Source: JAHJFW01 sp038065635
GTDB taxonomy: Bacteria; Patescibacteriota; Patescibacteriia; 2-12-FULL-60-25
Assembly (NCBI GenBank): GCA_038065635.1
Contig: JBBTQP010000094.1
Span: 1 to 19,982 of the forward strand
Length of the DNA: 19,982 nt
Direction: 5' to 3'
The stretch's first letter is position 1; each line of letters opens with the position of its first letter. The translations under genes were made by a program, and so were the position numbers. This document shows positions 1 through 7,716 of this stretch, piece after piece. The notes under the pieces were generated by a model, which had not been told where the DNA came from, searched no databases, and worked only from the letters and a program-made list of their open reading frames with translations.

Positions 1-54
1 CCTCGCAATGACAGTTGATTAGATTGCCGCGTCGTTGCTACTCCTCGCAATGAC
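1..54. repeat. 42-nt dispersed repeat, inverted relative to copies at 8818-8995
   Basis: Positions 13-54 are the exact reverse complement of 8818-8859, all 42 nt. Positions 1-12 are the end of another head-to-tail copy, so an array continues left of the window. The unit begins GTCATTGCGAGGAGTAGCAA in the other orientation. It ends 1 nt before the stop codon of the last surface gene. Relatives with the GTCATTGCGAG end occur at 8902-8995 and 13714-13858. It is probably a non-autonomous palindromic element; no protein-coding potential is visible. Confidence 0.85.
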
Positions 55-55
55 A

Positions 56-1063
56 CTAACTCTTGGTCTCCTTGCTCGACCTCTTGAGCGCCATTCGGAT
101 CAACGATCGACGATAAATACCATTGATCACCATCATTGCCGCAACCAGTAAAATCGCCGCCAAAATCAAATGCCAAGGAAATACCCAAAACCGAATCTGG
201 TCTGACAGCGGCTGATTCGACTCGCCGTAATAACCGACGATCGTACCCGTATATGGTCCGATAGCGAAATTCTTCCACTCATTCACTATCTCTTTGAGCA
301 AACCGGCGGCCTCTACGCCTTCACTACCCTTAGTCCATTCACTTTCAGTTCTTCTGATGCTATTTGATAACACAGACGATCCTCTTGGATTTAATGGGGT
401 TACACCTGCTATTCTCCCAAATACGTTCTTAATCACTATATCGCCGCTAGGTTTCAAATGAACGTTGCCCGAATTCTTGAAACGCGTCTCGAATAAGACA
501 GGGAGTCGATTCAAAACATTTTCATGTTGGACTACTCTGAAACTCTCAATATCTAACTTCTCATCAATATCTCCGTTAACTCTGATCAAAAATAAAACGC
601 CTATTTTCGATCTGATGCTTGCCCCTGTGCCGATTTCTCCTGATTCCTTCTTTTGGGAAACGAACATGGCGACGTAATGACCGCCAGGTCTCGCATCTTT
701 CGGTATTGTAAGAACATAAGATAGATCAACTCTGCCCCCTTTTTCAATCGTAATACTGCCAGTCTGGGGTACTATCCAATCAATGTCGTTAAAAATCGCG
801 TTATCTGCCACAAAATCCTGCTGACCTTCTTCGCCTTTTGCGACAAAATTTTGAAAACTGACTTCATAAGAAGCATCGTGATCTTCAGTGCTCGCTACTG
901 ATATTACACCGGTATTAGTCGCGCCTCTATCCAAAGAGATTTCAACCAACGCAGGTGAAATTGAAAATGCATTAACCGACGGGATCGCGAGTAATAATCC
1001 AACAACGACAGCAAAAACGATCTTGATTGAATGTTTATATATTTTACTCATAGTTAGTTTCAT
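56..1063 (-). CDS. DUF916/WxLIP-like membrane-anchored surface protein (third paralogue)
   Basis: 335 aa. An N-terminal signal peptide (hydrophobic to about residue 32, VNAF) is followed by two beta-rich domains. The first has the DUF916 pattern: ISPALVEISLDRGA at the mature N-terminus, a DWIVPQ...ITIEKGG stretch and PGGHYVAMF near residue 128. The second holds GNVHLKPSGDIVIKNVFG and SNSIRR. FWVFPW precedes a single C-terminal transmembrane helix (about 295-315) and a basic cytoplasmic tail. DUF916 proteins of Gram-positive bacteria bind peptidoglycan and hold WxL proteins at the surface; that role here is inferred. Paralogues lie at 2161-3138 and 7717-8691. It is last in the locus, separated from the 303-aa gene by an inverted-repeat element. 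Met at 1051 is an equally good start; no clear ribosome binding site is seen. Confidence 0.75.
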   Translation of the reverse strand: MKLTMSKIYKHSIKIVFAVVVGLLLAIPSVNAFSISPALVEISLDRGATNTGVISVASTEDHDASYEVSFQNFVAKGEEGQQDFVADNAIFNDIDWIVPQTGSITIEKGGRVDLSYVLTIPKDARPGGHYVAMFVSQKKESGEIGTGASIRSKIGVLFLIRVNGDIDEKLDIESFRVVQHENVLNRLPVLFETRFKNSGNVHLKPSGDIVIKNVFGRIAGVTPLNPRGSSVLSNSIRRTESEWTKGSEGVEAAGLLKEIVNEWKNFAIGPYTGTIVGYYGESNQPLSDQIRFWVFPWHLILAAILLVAAMMVINGIYRRSLIRMALKRSSKETKS

Positions 1064-1091
1064 TTAATTATTGGCTAAACAAGAATGTACC

Positions 1092-1188
1092 TGTCATTCC
1101 CGCGCAGGCGGGAATCCAGAATCAAAAACAATATAAATTCCATTGTATCGCCCTTTTATACTGGATTCCCACCTGCGCGGGAATGACA
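1092..1188. repeat. MITE-like inverted repeat between two surface genes
   Basis: Two 28-nt arms (1092-1119 and 1161-1188) match as inverted repeats with one mismatch. The outer ends read TGTCATTCCCGCG, and each arm also contains its own CCGC/GCGG dyad. The 41-nt centre is AT-rich with no ORF. The whole can fold as a long hairpin within the operon transcript, between the genes ending at 1225 and starting at 1063. Reading out toward the 1063 gene, the arm ends in ATGACA, and an AATAAT lies 19 nt further on, a suboptimal promoter-like pair. This looks like an inserted non-autonomous element; its effect on expression is unknown. Confidence 0.85.
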
Positions 1189-1224
1189 TCTGAGTTAAAC
1201 CCACTATGGGTTCATGGTCATATA

Positions 1225-2136
1225 CTAGAACTTTCCCGTTAAAGTGTAATAAACTTCATGGCTATAGTTTCCAGCCGCCGTTATTGCGCTTATAGCCGCC
1301 TTATATACAAGTCCGATTCTATCATTATTTGCAAAAGTATTCGATTCTTGAACGGCCCTCGTGGTAGTTGCAAAGGCAAAGTCGCTCCCGGTACTGGTTG
1401 CGCTCGTTCCAAATACTCTCGCGCCGTATTCATTAGATCCAGCAGTAACTGTGCCATCCGCGACATTCCCCATGTATGTCGTAGCGTCAATGCGAAGATT
1501 TCCGTCATCCAGAACGTAAATCGTATATCCATTCTCGATATTCGAAAGAACGCTCGTATGAGTCAGCGAAGTAGCGACAATGGAGGTCGTAATCGTACCA
1601 AGTTGTGCCGCGCTTCCGTTCAACCTATATACGAAGTCATCGACACCAGCCGGAATCGCGCTGACAAGAGACGGACTGCCGTCCCATGCGTCAACGGTGA
1701 TAACCAGACCGGTTATATTCGTTATTTTTCCAACCGCGATAATCTGCGTAGCGCCTTCGTTCTCAACCACTCCTATAAAATTACCTACGGAATAAGCGGC
1801 GGCTGAAGCGACGGTCACTGTTTTTCCTGCGTTACTGAAAGCCGTAAAAGCGGTTTCAGTGGAATTTTCCTGAGTCCCGATATCAAAAGAGAGAGAAAAC
1901 GTTTCCGTATCGCCGTACCTGTAACCAGCGCGAAGACGATAATTTTCGCTCGTGGAACTTCCGGTCGCCACTTCGCCCACGGTATCGTGAAGAATATAAT
2001 TTGTGGACGAACTTATGTCGTCGCCACCGCTATTAATCGAATCCCAATTCAATTTATAATTCGCGCTTGTCATCGCCAATGCCGCGCTGGACGAAGACAG
2101 AATTGCCAATATTAAAATAAACAGCATCCTCTTCAT
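1225..2136 (-). CDS. Secreted surface protein with WxL-like C-terminal strand
   Basis: 303 aa, Sec signal peptide about 1-21 (MKRMLFILILAILSSSSAAL, cleavage near ALA/MTS). The mature N-terminus has repeated NY-x-L motifs: SANYKLNWDSINSGG, SSTNYILHDTVG and SENYRLRAGYRYG. The rest is Ser/Thr/Gly-rich beta sequence with few Lys. The protein ends in YSHEVYYTLTGKF, the same terminal pattern as the protein at 3238-4284 (ends TGTF). No transmembrane anchor or LPXTG motif is present, so it must be held by a partner; the DUF916-like proteins on both sides are the obvious candidates by analogy with WxL systems. It starts 24 nt after the stop of the upstream gene, so it is probably cotranscribed. No enzymatic motif is seen; a structural or adhesive role is inferred. 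Confidence 0.7.
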   Translation of the reverse strand: MKRMLFILILAILSSSSAALAMTSANYKLNWDSINSGGDDISSSTNYILHDTVGEVATGSSTSENYRLRAGYRYGDTETFSLSFDIGTQENSTETAFTAFSNAGKTVTVASAAAYSVGNFIGVVENEGATQIIAVGKITNITGLVITVDAWDGSPSLVSAIPAGVDDFVYRLNGSAAQLGTITTSIVATSLTHTSVLSNIENGYTIYVLDDGNLRIDATTYMGNVADGTVTAGSNEYGARVFGTSATSTGSDFAFATTTRAVQESNTFANNDRIGLVYKAAISAITAAGNYSHEVYYTLTGKF

Positions 2137-2160
2137 AAGCCAGACAATTTTACCACAAAA

Positions 2161-3138
2161 CTACTCCTTCAACGTATTTTTCTTAATATACCTATTCACA
2201 ACCGATCGGTTGTACATCTTCAAAAGAAATGCCAAAAATACGAAGCCGACGAACCCTAGAATCATCAATATCCACGGGAACACCCAAAACGTTCGCTCCG
2301 CAGTAACGGTTTGTCCTTCTTTGCCGTAATTCAGCACTACCGTCGCTCGATATCTTCCCAACCCGAAATTACGCAATTCTTTTTTGAATTCCGACTCCCG
2401 TTCAATGTCGTCCCCTTTTTTCCAATCAAAATAATATCTACGAATACTGTTCGGGAGAACACTTCCCAATTGCGTATTGACCTTGATCGAAGCGGACTGA
2501 CCGCCGATCATGTTTGTAATAAAAGCATTTCCGACAGGTCTGACGTGGATCGTCCCCTCGTTCTTGAAGCGCACGAAAAAATTAACCGGTAAATGCGTAA
2601 AAATACGCTTGCCGCCGTAAAACCCAAACTCTTCGATTCTTCCCTGCTCTATAATGTCGCCGGAAACCCGCAAAAGCATTATAGCCGCGAGTTGTTCGCC
2701 GACACCGACCGTTCCCGCTCTTTCCTCCGGTGGCGTGGAACTGAAAATAATACCGCCGTAGTGTCCACCCGGATCGCCATCCAAAGGAACGTAAATCGAA
2801 AACAATAGATTGGAACGCTCGCCGGGTTTTAGAGTGATCGGATCTTTCGGAAACGAAATCCATCTCGACAAACCGGACGAGTTGTATTGAGCGGCTGAAT
2901 AAAAATTAGGAATCCCCGCCTCATCGTCGCCGGATGTGAAGTTGACGGCTATCGGGTAAACGGTTATCGGGAGCGTGGTCTCGTTATAAACTTTTATTAC
3001 GTCCGAAACCGTATCTCCCGGATTTAGCGAATAATCAAAAAACGGAGGGGAAATGGTGACGGCTTTAACTTCGGAATAATTCAAAAAACAACCTGCCAAT
3101 ACGATTATTATCGCCAGTCGCAGCATTTTTTTCTTCAT
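2161..3138 (-). CDS. DUF916/WxLIP-like membrane-anchored surface protein (second paralogue)
   Basis: About 325 aa from Met at 3138, preferred because it gives a compact signal peptide (MKKKMLRLAIIIVLAGCFLN, cleavage near VKA); an in-frame ATG at 3165 adds nine residues. Mature domain one starts VTISPPFFDYSLNPGD and holds PGGHYGGIIFSS. Domain two holds GTIHVRPVGNAFITNMIGG and VLPNSIRRYYFDWKKG. TFWVFPW leads into one transmembrane helix and a basic tail (NRYIKKNTLKE). Order and motifs match the paralogues at 56-1063 and 7717-8691. It lies 72 nt downstream of the 361-aa-class gene and 24 nt upstream of the 303-aa gene, between two unanchored secreted proteins, which fits a scaffold or anchor role (inferred). 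Confidence 0.75.
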   Translation of the reverse strand: MKKKMLRLAIIIVLAGCFLNYSEVKAVTISPPFFDYSLNPGDTVSDVIKVYNETTLPITVYPIAVNFTSGDDEAGIPNFYSAAQYNSSGLSRWISFPKDPITLKPGERSNLLFSIYVPLDGDPGGHYGGIIFSSTPPEERAGTVGVGEQLAAIMLLRVSGDIIEQGRIEEFGFYGGKRIFTHLPVNFFVRFKNEGTIHVRPVGNAFITNMIGGQSASIKVNTQLGSVLPNSIRRYYFDWKKGDDIERESEFKKELRNFGLGRYRATVVLNYGKEGQTVTAERTFWVFPWILMILGFVGFVFLAFLLKMYNRSVVNRYIKKNTLKE

Positions 3139-3237
3139 GCTTAACCTGTGTAAGGATAAATCCATTACTTTCGCAACAATTAGCCGCCACTGAATTCCGG
3201 ATTTATCGACGACCTATATTCCCTGACTTGATCGCGG

Positions 3238-4284
3238 TTAGAACGTACCGGTTGCGATAAAAGTCAAAGTGTCTGTGTAGTCGTTATGAGCCGGCGTAAT
3301 GCTGCTGATTGATGCGTTTACTATAATTTGAGCACGACCACCCGCTATTGGCAAGTTAGTGGTGTTCAGGATATTTTGCGCTCCGGTTGATGTAACGGCG
3401 CCGATAATGTTGGTTCCGCTGTCTGCGGCGCAGGTGTTGTTAAATGGAGAGACTCTGACGAACGGACCGCCTACCGTTTGAGTTAAAGACGCGGAAGCTA
3501 CACAAAGACCGTAATTCTCGACTCCTGCCGCCATCAATCCTCCAAATGAATCAATCGCGTCCGATGAAACGCTCGTGGACCTCAACCCACCCTTCGTAGA
3601 TGTCACCGTGACTACGGCTCCGCCTTTCGCGTTCGTGGCAAGGTCTATCCAAGTACTGCTGACGAATGTCCCTGAACTCGTAACAGCGGCTGTAGTGAGG
3701 GTGTGTAATGCGACGGAATACGGCGCGGCGGATTCCACGTCCGTAAGCGCGGTATCGATATCGAACGTGATCGTAGGATCGACGGTCGCCGTTACCGTTA
3801 CCTGATCGTCATCAACGATCGGTATTGCGAACGCGCCTGTATAACCTGCACCGCCTGCTATAGAAATCTGCTTTGATCCCGTCGTGCCGGGATTCGTACC
3901 CGTAACGTTGGTAAGCGTTAAAATACCCCAGCATCCCGCGACCGTCGTACACGTAACGGTAACTACGTCGGTTGACGCCACTGAAGCCGCGGTACACGTG
4001 CCGCCGCCGCTGGTTATTGCACATCCTATTCCGGTATCGTCACCAAGCGCAAACCCTGCGGAACTGTAGCTGAATGTTATCGTACTAGCATTAGTCCAAG
4101 TACTGCTCGCAAATACTCCGGTAATCGTATGGGTCGCGCTCGTGCTTATTTTTTCTCTAGTCAGAGTATCGCTCGTACTCGTAGGACTTCCGGCTGTAGC
4201 GAAAGACATGGAGAGAAAAACCGTCCCGACGGCTGCGATGGCTGTTATCGCGCTAATTACTCGCATTTTGAAATTCATTTTCAT
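3238..4284 (-). CDS. Secreted beta-rich surface protein, WxL-like, probably leaderless mRNA
   Basis: 348 aa from ATG 4284. A GTG at 4323 would extend it by 13 residues, but a promoter (TCGACA-17-TATAAT, 4292-4320) lies inside that extension, so 4284 or the ATG at 4278 is favoured. The signal peptide covers the first ~32 residues (MRVISAITAIAAVGTV). The mature start SDTLTREKISTSATHTITG matches the N-terminal module of the 1130-aa neighbour (TDELSRLKVSTAANHTLRF), so the two share a domain. Four or more cysteines occur in two clusters (GCAITSGGGTC, VTCTTVAGC) and may form disulfides outside the cell. The C-terminus YTDTLTFIATGTF parallels the 303-aa protein. There is no membrane anchor. Probably a structural or adhesive surface subunit; the WxL comparison rests on context and end pattern, not on a clear WxL motif. 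Confidence 0.7.
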   Translation of the reverse strand: MKMNFKMRVISAITAIAAVGTVFLSMSFATAGSPTSTSDTLTREKISTSATHTITGVFASSTWTNASTITFSYSSAGFALGDDTGIGCAITSGGGTCTAASVASTDVVTVTCTTVAGCWGILTLTNVTGTNPGTTGSKQISIAGGAGYTGAFAIPIVDDDQVTVTATVDPTITFDIDTALTDVESAAPYSVALHTLTTAAVTSSGTFVSSTWIDLATNAKGGAVVTVTSTKGGLRSTSVSSDAIDSFGGLMAAGVENYGLCVASASLTQTVGGPFVRVSPFNNTCAADSGTNIIGAVTSTGAQNILNTTNLPIAGGRAQIIVNASISSITPAHNDYTDTLTFIATGTF

Positions 4285-4320
4285 ATCAAGAATTATAATA
4301 GCACATAATAGTTTTGTCGA
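4285..4320 (-). promoter_or_regulatory. Internal sigma70-type promoter giving a near-leaderless transcript
   Basis: On the minus strand TCGACA (4315-4320), a 17-bp spacer and a perfect TATAAT (4292-4297) are followed after 7 nt by the ATG at 4284. Transcription would begin at or within a few bases of the start codon. The promoter overlaps the end of the 1130-aa gene, so the 361-aa-class protein could be made separately from the upstream operon. Confidence 0.65.
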
Positions 4321-4322
4321 CA

Positions 4323-7300
4323 CTAATTATACACAGTCAGCATTTCTTTTTTTGGCTCAATTTTTCCGGAAGCGCGTTTCAATGACACCGGCTGGTCGAC
4401 GATCGCCTCGTCCTTTGTAGAAAGATCAATATCCGGCGACGTATATTTCTCATATCCTTCTTTTTCAGCGGTCACGTAATACACGCTACGCCGAACGAAA
4501 AATCCGTATTTTCCATTCGCGTCCGTGACTTGAGTTTCCAACAATTTATTAAACTTTTTGTCAAAAATACGCACCACGACGCGCAAAAGCGGCTGACGCG
4601 TGGCTTCGTCGTACACGATCCCCCACTCTTTCGCTTTCGTTTTTACGGAAATCCTCTTGAAGAGCAAAAACAATCCGACTTGAGACAGCGTAATCAATGC
4701 GAGTTGCAAGCTCGGGCTGATGACAAGCGCAACGACCGCAAACACGACGCTAAGAAAAGCAACGTCCTGCTGAATTATTCTTAACGTCTTTTTCCATATC
4801 AATCTTCGCGGTATTTCCACATGCTCGATCGGATCGATCGGAATGTTTTTCGCGATGACGCCGCCTTCCGTGAGCGTGATTGGAACGGCGTGATAAAGCT
4901 CGAGATAATCAACGTCTTCGTTTTTATCTTTTATGTACTGCGTCGGATAAACGTATCCGGGTTTTACTACATCGAGAATATAAGTGCCGGGTTTTGCGAT
5001 AAACGAATAACGCCCGAGTTTGTCCGTAACCTTCGATTGAATAACCAACTTAGTTTCCGCATGAATTAGACGAACGATAACCAAATCGACCGGCTGTTTC
5101 GTAAGAGCGTTGTAAATGACGCCCCACTTTTTCTTCTTCCTTCTTCCGAACAACAACAGCGGTTGAGAAAAAAGATATTGGAGATACGCCAAAGCGTTAA
5201 ACGCGGGAAGAGCCGAGGCGACGTTTATTACGGCTACGCCCAAAACCGCAGGTGAAACCGTATTCTGTATCGCTTTCTGCACTTCCGGCCGTTGCAAGGT
5301 ATCGCTGATTATCGCGAGACCGTAAACCGCCTGTTCGGTTAAATTTTTCGCAACGTTCGCGATATTTTCCGCAACCGATGCTTCCGGATCAATGACGTCT
5401 CCTGGCGCAGGCGGTACCACTATAAGCCCAACGACTTCCCCGAAAACCCCGTTCTGAATTTGAACCGGCGTTGTGACGGATTTCTTATATCCGTCTTTTT
5501 CAACCTCCGCATAATAACGACCGTTCGGTACGGAAAAAGCGAATCCTCCGTTAGGTCCCGTGACAACCGGATTCGCCTGACCGAACGGACCGCCGTTCCA
5601 CTTTTTCCACCCGCCATCATCAACGAATAATGTTATTTTCGCGTTATCGATCGGATTTTCCGTTTTACCAAAAATATTTTCTTCAACGACTTTTCCTCCT
5701 GATTCGGAAATCATGGTCGTGTTCGCGACAGATGTTCCGCCTCCAACAAAATTAAGTACCACTGCAAGATTGTACGAGCCCGCGCTCGGAACAACGAACG
5801 TGGCGATATATGCGGTACCTTCTTTATTCAAAGAGAGCTGGTACGTCGACGGTCCCAACAAAAACGCGCTTTCTATTTCCGCGTTTATGCCGTTAAGCGA
5901 AACGCGAACCTGAACGCTATCGCCTGCGAGCGCATGAATGCGATTGAGCGAATCCGGGACCAACTCGACCAAGCCGTTCGCGCCGTAATAATGCGCTTCA
6001 AAAAAAATAATCTTCCCGCCGGGTCCGGGAGACGGTTCCGGCACCGGAATCGGAATCGGCTGCGGCTGCGGCTGCGGTTTCGATTGTGGTAGCGGCTCAG
6101 GTTCCGGCACCGGCGGTGGCGGAACGATACACGCCTGAATAGCGGAACAATCCGTGTCCGCGCAATCTATTTTTCCGTCCGTGTCATCGTCAATCCCGTT
6201 CGAGCAAAGCGGCGCCGTGTTCTCATCTCCCGCCGGCGCCACGCCTTCCGGCTTCGCAGCGGAGAGGGCGCCGGATGCGAAATTGGAATTCGCATCAAAC
6301 GCGAACGCGCCGTAATAATAGGTCGTGCCGTTCGTAACTTGAGTATCATCATAAGATACGCCAACGCCGCTATATACGAGAGTCCCGTCATTCGGTCCAG
6401 TCGGAAAAGAGTCGGTTTTGCGGACTATACGAACGCCCGCGAAATCCGAATCCGGAGGATTGCCCCACGTCAGATGCACTACCCCGTTTCCTCCGATCGC
6501 TTGAAAACCCATCACATTCGCCGGCGGCGTCGCGTCCTGCGTAGTAGTGAAAGTCGCGTCCGGCGAAGAGGCGGAAAGTTGTACTTGATTTTTTGATGTT
6601 ACGGAGAAGTGGTACGCGGTGTTAGACGACAAAGCCGTCAACGTTACGGAATGCGACGTGACTAGACCGGCGACGGTTTGAAACGATCCGTACTGATTGG
6701 TTAAACCAAAATCAACGCGAGAATCCGCAACCACGTCCGTCGTCCACACGACTCGCGCCGAAATATCGGTAATATCGACAACTTGAACGTTCGTAATAAC
6801 AGGCGCAACATTTTCAACCAACGTGACAAACGTATAATCCCCGGCCGTCGCCAAGTTGCTAGCCAAATCGCGTGACTTTACCTGAAAATGATACGTAGTA
6901 TTCGGACTTAAGCCGGTCAAATTAAACACGTGATGCGTAAGATACGCGCCATTTGATAACGTACCGCTCGCATATCCGGTCGTCATCCCATAATTCACAT
7001 CCGATTTCGCCGATTCGCTCGTATCCCAAACTATTGTCGCGGTGCTCGTTGTAATGTTTATGACCTGTACGTTAAAAATGGTCGGCGCTACCGTGTCACC
7101 GGGACCGCCTCCACTTGGCGGAATTACGATGGGTGCCTCAACGGTCGCGCTGACGGAAACCGCATCGTCAGAAATTATCAAAATATCGATATTCGAATCA
7201 TCGCCGAAAGTTCCTGATATTGTAACGCTGGCGGTTTGCGCTGAAGAAGGATTTACTATTTGACCGGTCCCACCGGAAGCGTTCGTCCCAATTCGGATTA

Positions 7301-7715
7301 CGATGAATTCGTTGGCGCCAATCTCTCCAAGCGCGGCATCGGTCGGCGCCGTAAAAGTTATCGCGTTCGCGACGATCGAAACGCCCCAAACTCCCGCCGC
7401 AGATGACGCCGCGATTGTTTCGGATGTTTCCAAACCCGTAGCAACGCCGTGAAAGAGATCGACGTCTCCAATTCCGATTGCGGCTAGTGAAAAGTCGGAC
7501 GAAAAAGTTAGGATGATCGTATCCGTTGACGCATCGACGCCGGTCGGTGTACTAAAACGCAACGTATGGTTCGCGGCCGTCGACACTTTCAAGCGAGAAA
7601 GTTCGTCGGTGACGGAAACCAAGGATGAAGCGCTGACGGATTGAAAATTTCCAACAAAAACAGATGCGAACACGATGGCCGCAGAAACGATCGAACGGAG
7701 ACGCCTCATAATCAT
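4323..7715 (-). CDS. Large multidomain surface protein: WxL-like module, three FN3 domains, Pro/Gln stalk, carboxypeptidase-regulatory-like domains
   Basis: 1130 aa. Signal peptide about 1-30. Residues 31-195 form a beta module shared with the 3238-4284 protein. Two FN3-like domains follow (about 210-300 and 304-393, each with T-A-x-I/V-x-W and NTTYHF/NTAYHF) and a third at 398-488. A Cys/Asp segment at 504-529 (CSNGIDDDTDGKIDCADTDC) resembles calcium-binding Asp repeats. A Pro/Gln/Glu stalk spans 530-567. Three carboxypeptidase-regulatory-like (prealbumin-like) domains lie near 673-765, 863-950 and 1030-1112, the last two with WGVIYNALTKQP and WGIVYDEATRQP. Hydrophobic segments at 820-857 and 985-1020 interleave with these, so parts of the C-terminus may face the cytoplasm. 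It starts 1 nt after the preceding stop (TGACATG), implying translational coupling. A stalked adhesin or scaffold is inferred. Confidence 0.75.
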   Translation of the reverse strand: MIMRRLRSIVSAAIVFASVFVGNFQSVSASSLVSVTDELSRLKVSTAANHTLRFSTPTGVDASTDTIILTFSSDFSLAAIGIGDVDLFHGVATGLETSETIAASSAAGVWGVSIVANAITFTAPTDAALGEIGANEFIVIRIGTNASGGTGQIVNPSSAQTASVTISGTFGDDSNIDILIISDDAVSVSATVEAPIVIPPSGGGPGDTVAPTIFNVQVINITTSTATIVWDTSESAKSDVNYGMTTGYASGTLSNGAYLTHHVFNLTGLSPNTTYHFQVKSRDLASNLATAGDYTFVTLVENVAPVITNVQVVDITDISARVVWTTDVVADSRVDFGLTNQYGSFQTVAGLVTSHSVTLTALSSNTAYHFSVTSKNQVQLSASSPDATFTTTQDATPPANVMGFQAIGGNGVVHLTWGNPPDSDFAGVRIVRKTDSFPTGPNDGTLVYSGVGVSYDDTQVTNGTTYYYGAFAFDANSNFASGALSAAKPEGVAPAGDENTAPLCSNGIDDDTDGKIDCADTDCSAIQACIVPPPPVPEPEPLPQSKPQPQPQPIPIPVPEPSPGPGGKIIFFEAHYYGANGLVELVPDSLNRIHALAGDSVQVRVSLNGINAEIESAFLLGPSTYQLSLNKEGTAYIATFVVPSAGSYNLAVVLNFVGGGTSVANTTMISESGGKVVEENIFGKTENPIDNAKITLFVDDGGWKKWNGGPFGQANPVVTGPNGGFAFSVPNGRYYAEVEKDGYKKSVTTPVQIQNGVFGEVVGLIVVPPAPGDVIDPEASVAENIANVAKNLTEQAVYGLAIISDTLQRPEVQKAIQNTVSPAVLGVAVINVASALPAFNALAYLQYLFSQPLLLFGRRKKKKWGVIYNALTKQPVDLVIVRLIHAETKLVIQSKVTDKLGRYSFIAKPGTYILDVVKPGYVYPTQYIKDKNEDVDYLELYHAVPITLTEGGVIAKNIPIDPIEHVEIPRRLIWKKTLRIIQQDVAFLSVVFAVVALVISPSLQLALITLSQVGLFLLFKRISVKTKAKEWGIVYDEATRQPLLRVVVRIFDKKFNKLLETQVTDANGKYGFFVRRSVYYVTAEKEGYEKYTSPDIDLSTKDEAIVDQPVSLKRASGKIEPKKEMLTVYN
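6015..6206 (-). other. Cys/Asp motif plus low-complexity Pro/Gln stalk within the 1130-aa protein
   Basis: This covers residues 504-567. The Cys/Asp part (CSNGIDDDTDGKIDCADTDC) looks like the Asp-rich, disulfide-linked motifs found in many secreted bacterial proteins. The stalk is built from PEP, QPQ and PIP repeats. At the DNA level the stalk is made of short GGCTGC and GGAATC-type repeats, so copy number could vary by slippage. Confidence 0.6.
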
Positions 7716-7716
7716 G

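Noticed and set aside
1092..1188. Rho-independent terminator between the fifth and sixth surface genes
   Set aside because: The hairpin has no following T tract on the minus strand; its 28-nt arms and AT-rich centre fit an inserted element better.
4284..4323. GTG start at 4323 for the 361-aa-class gene
   Set aside because: It would place a good promoter inside the coding part and an odd 13-residue extension before the signal peptide.
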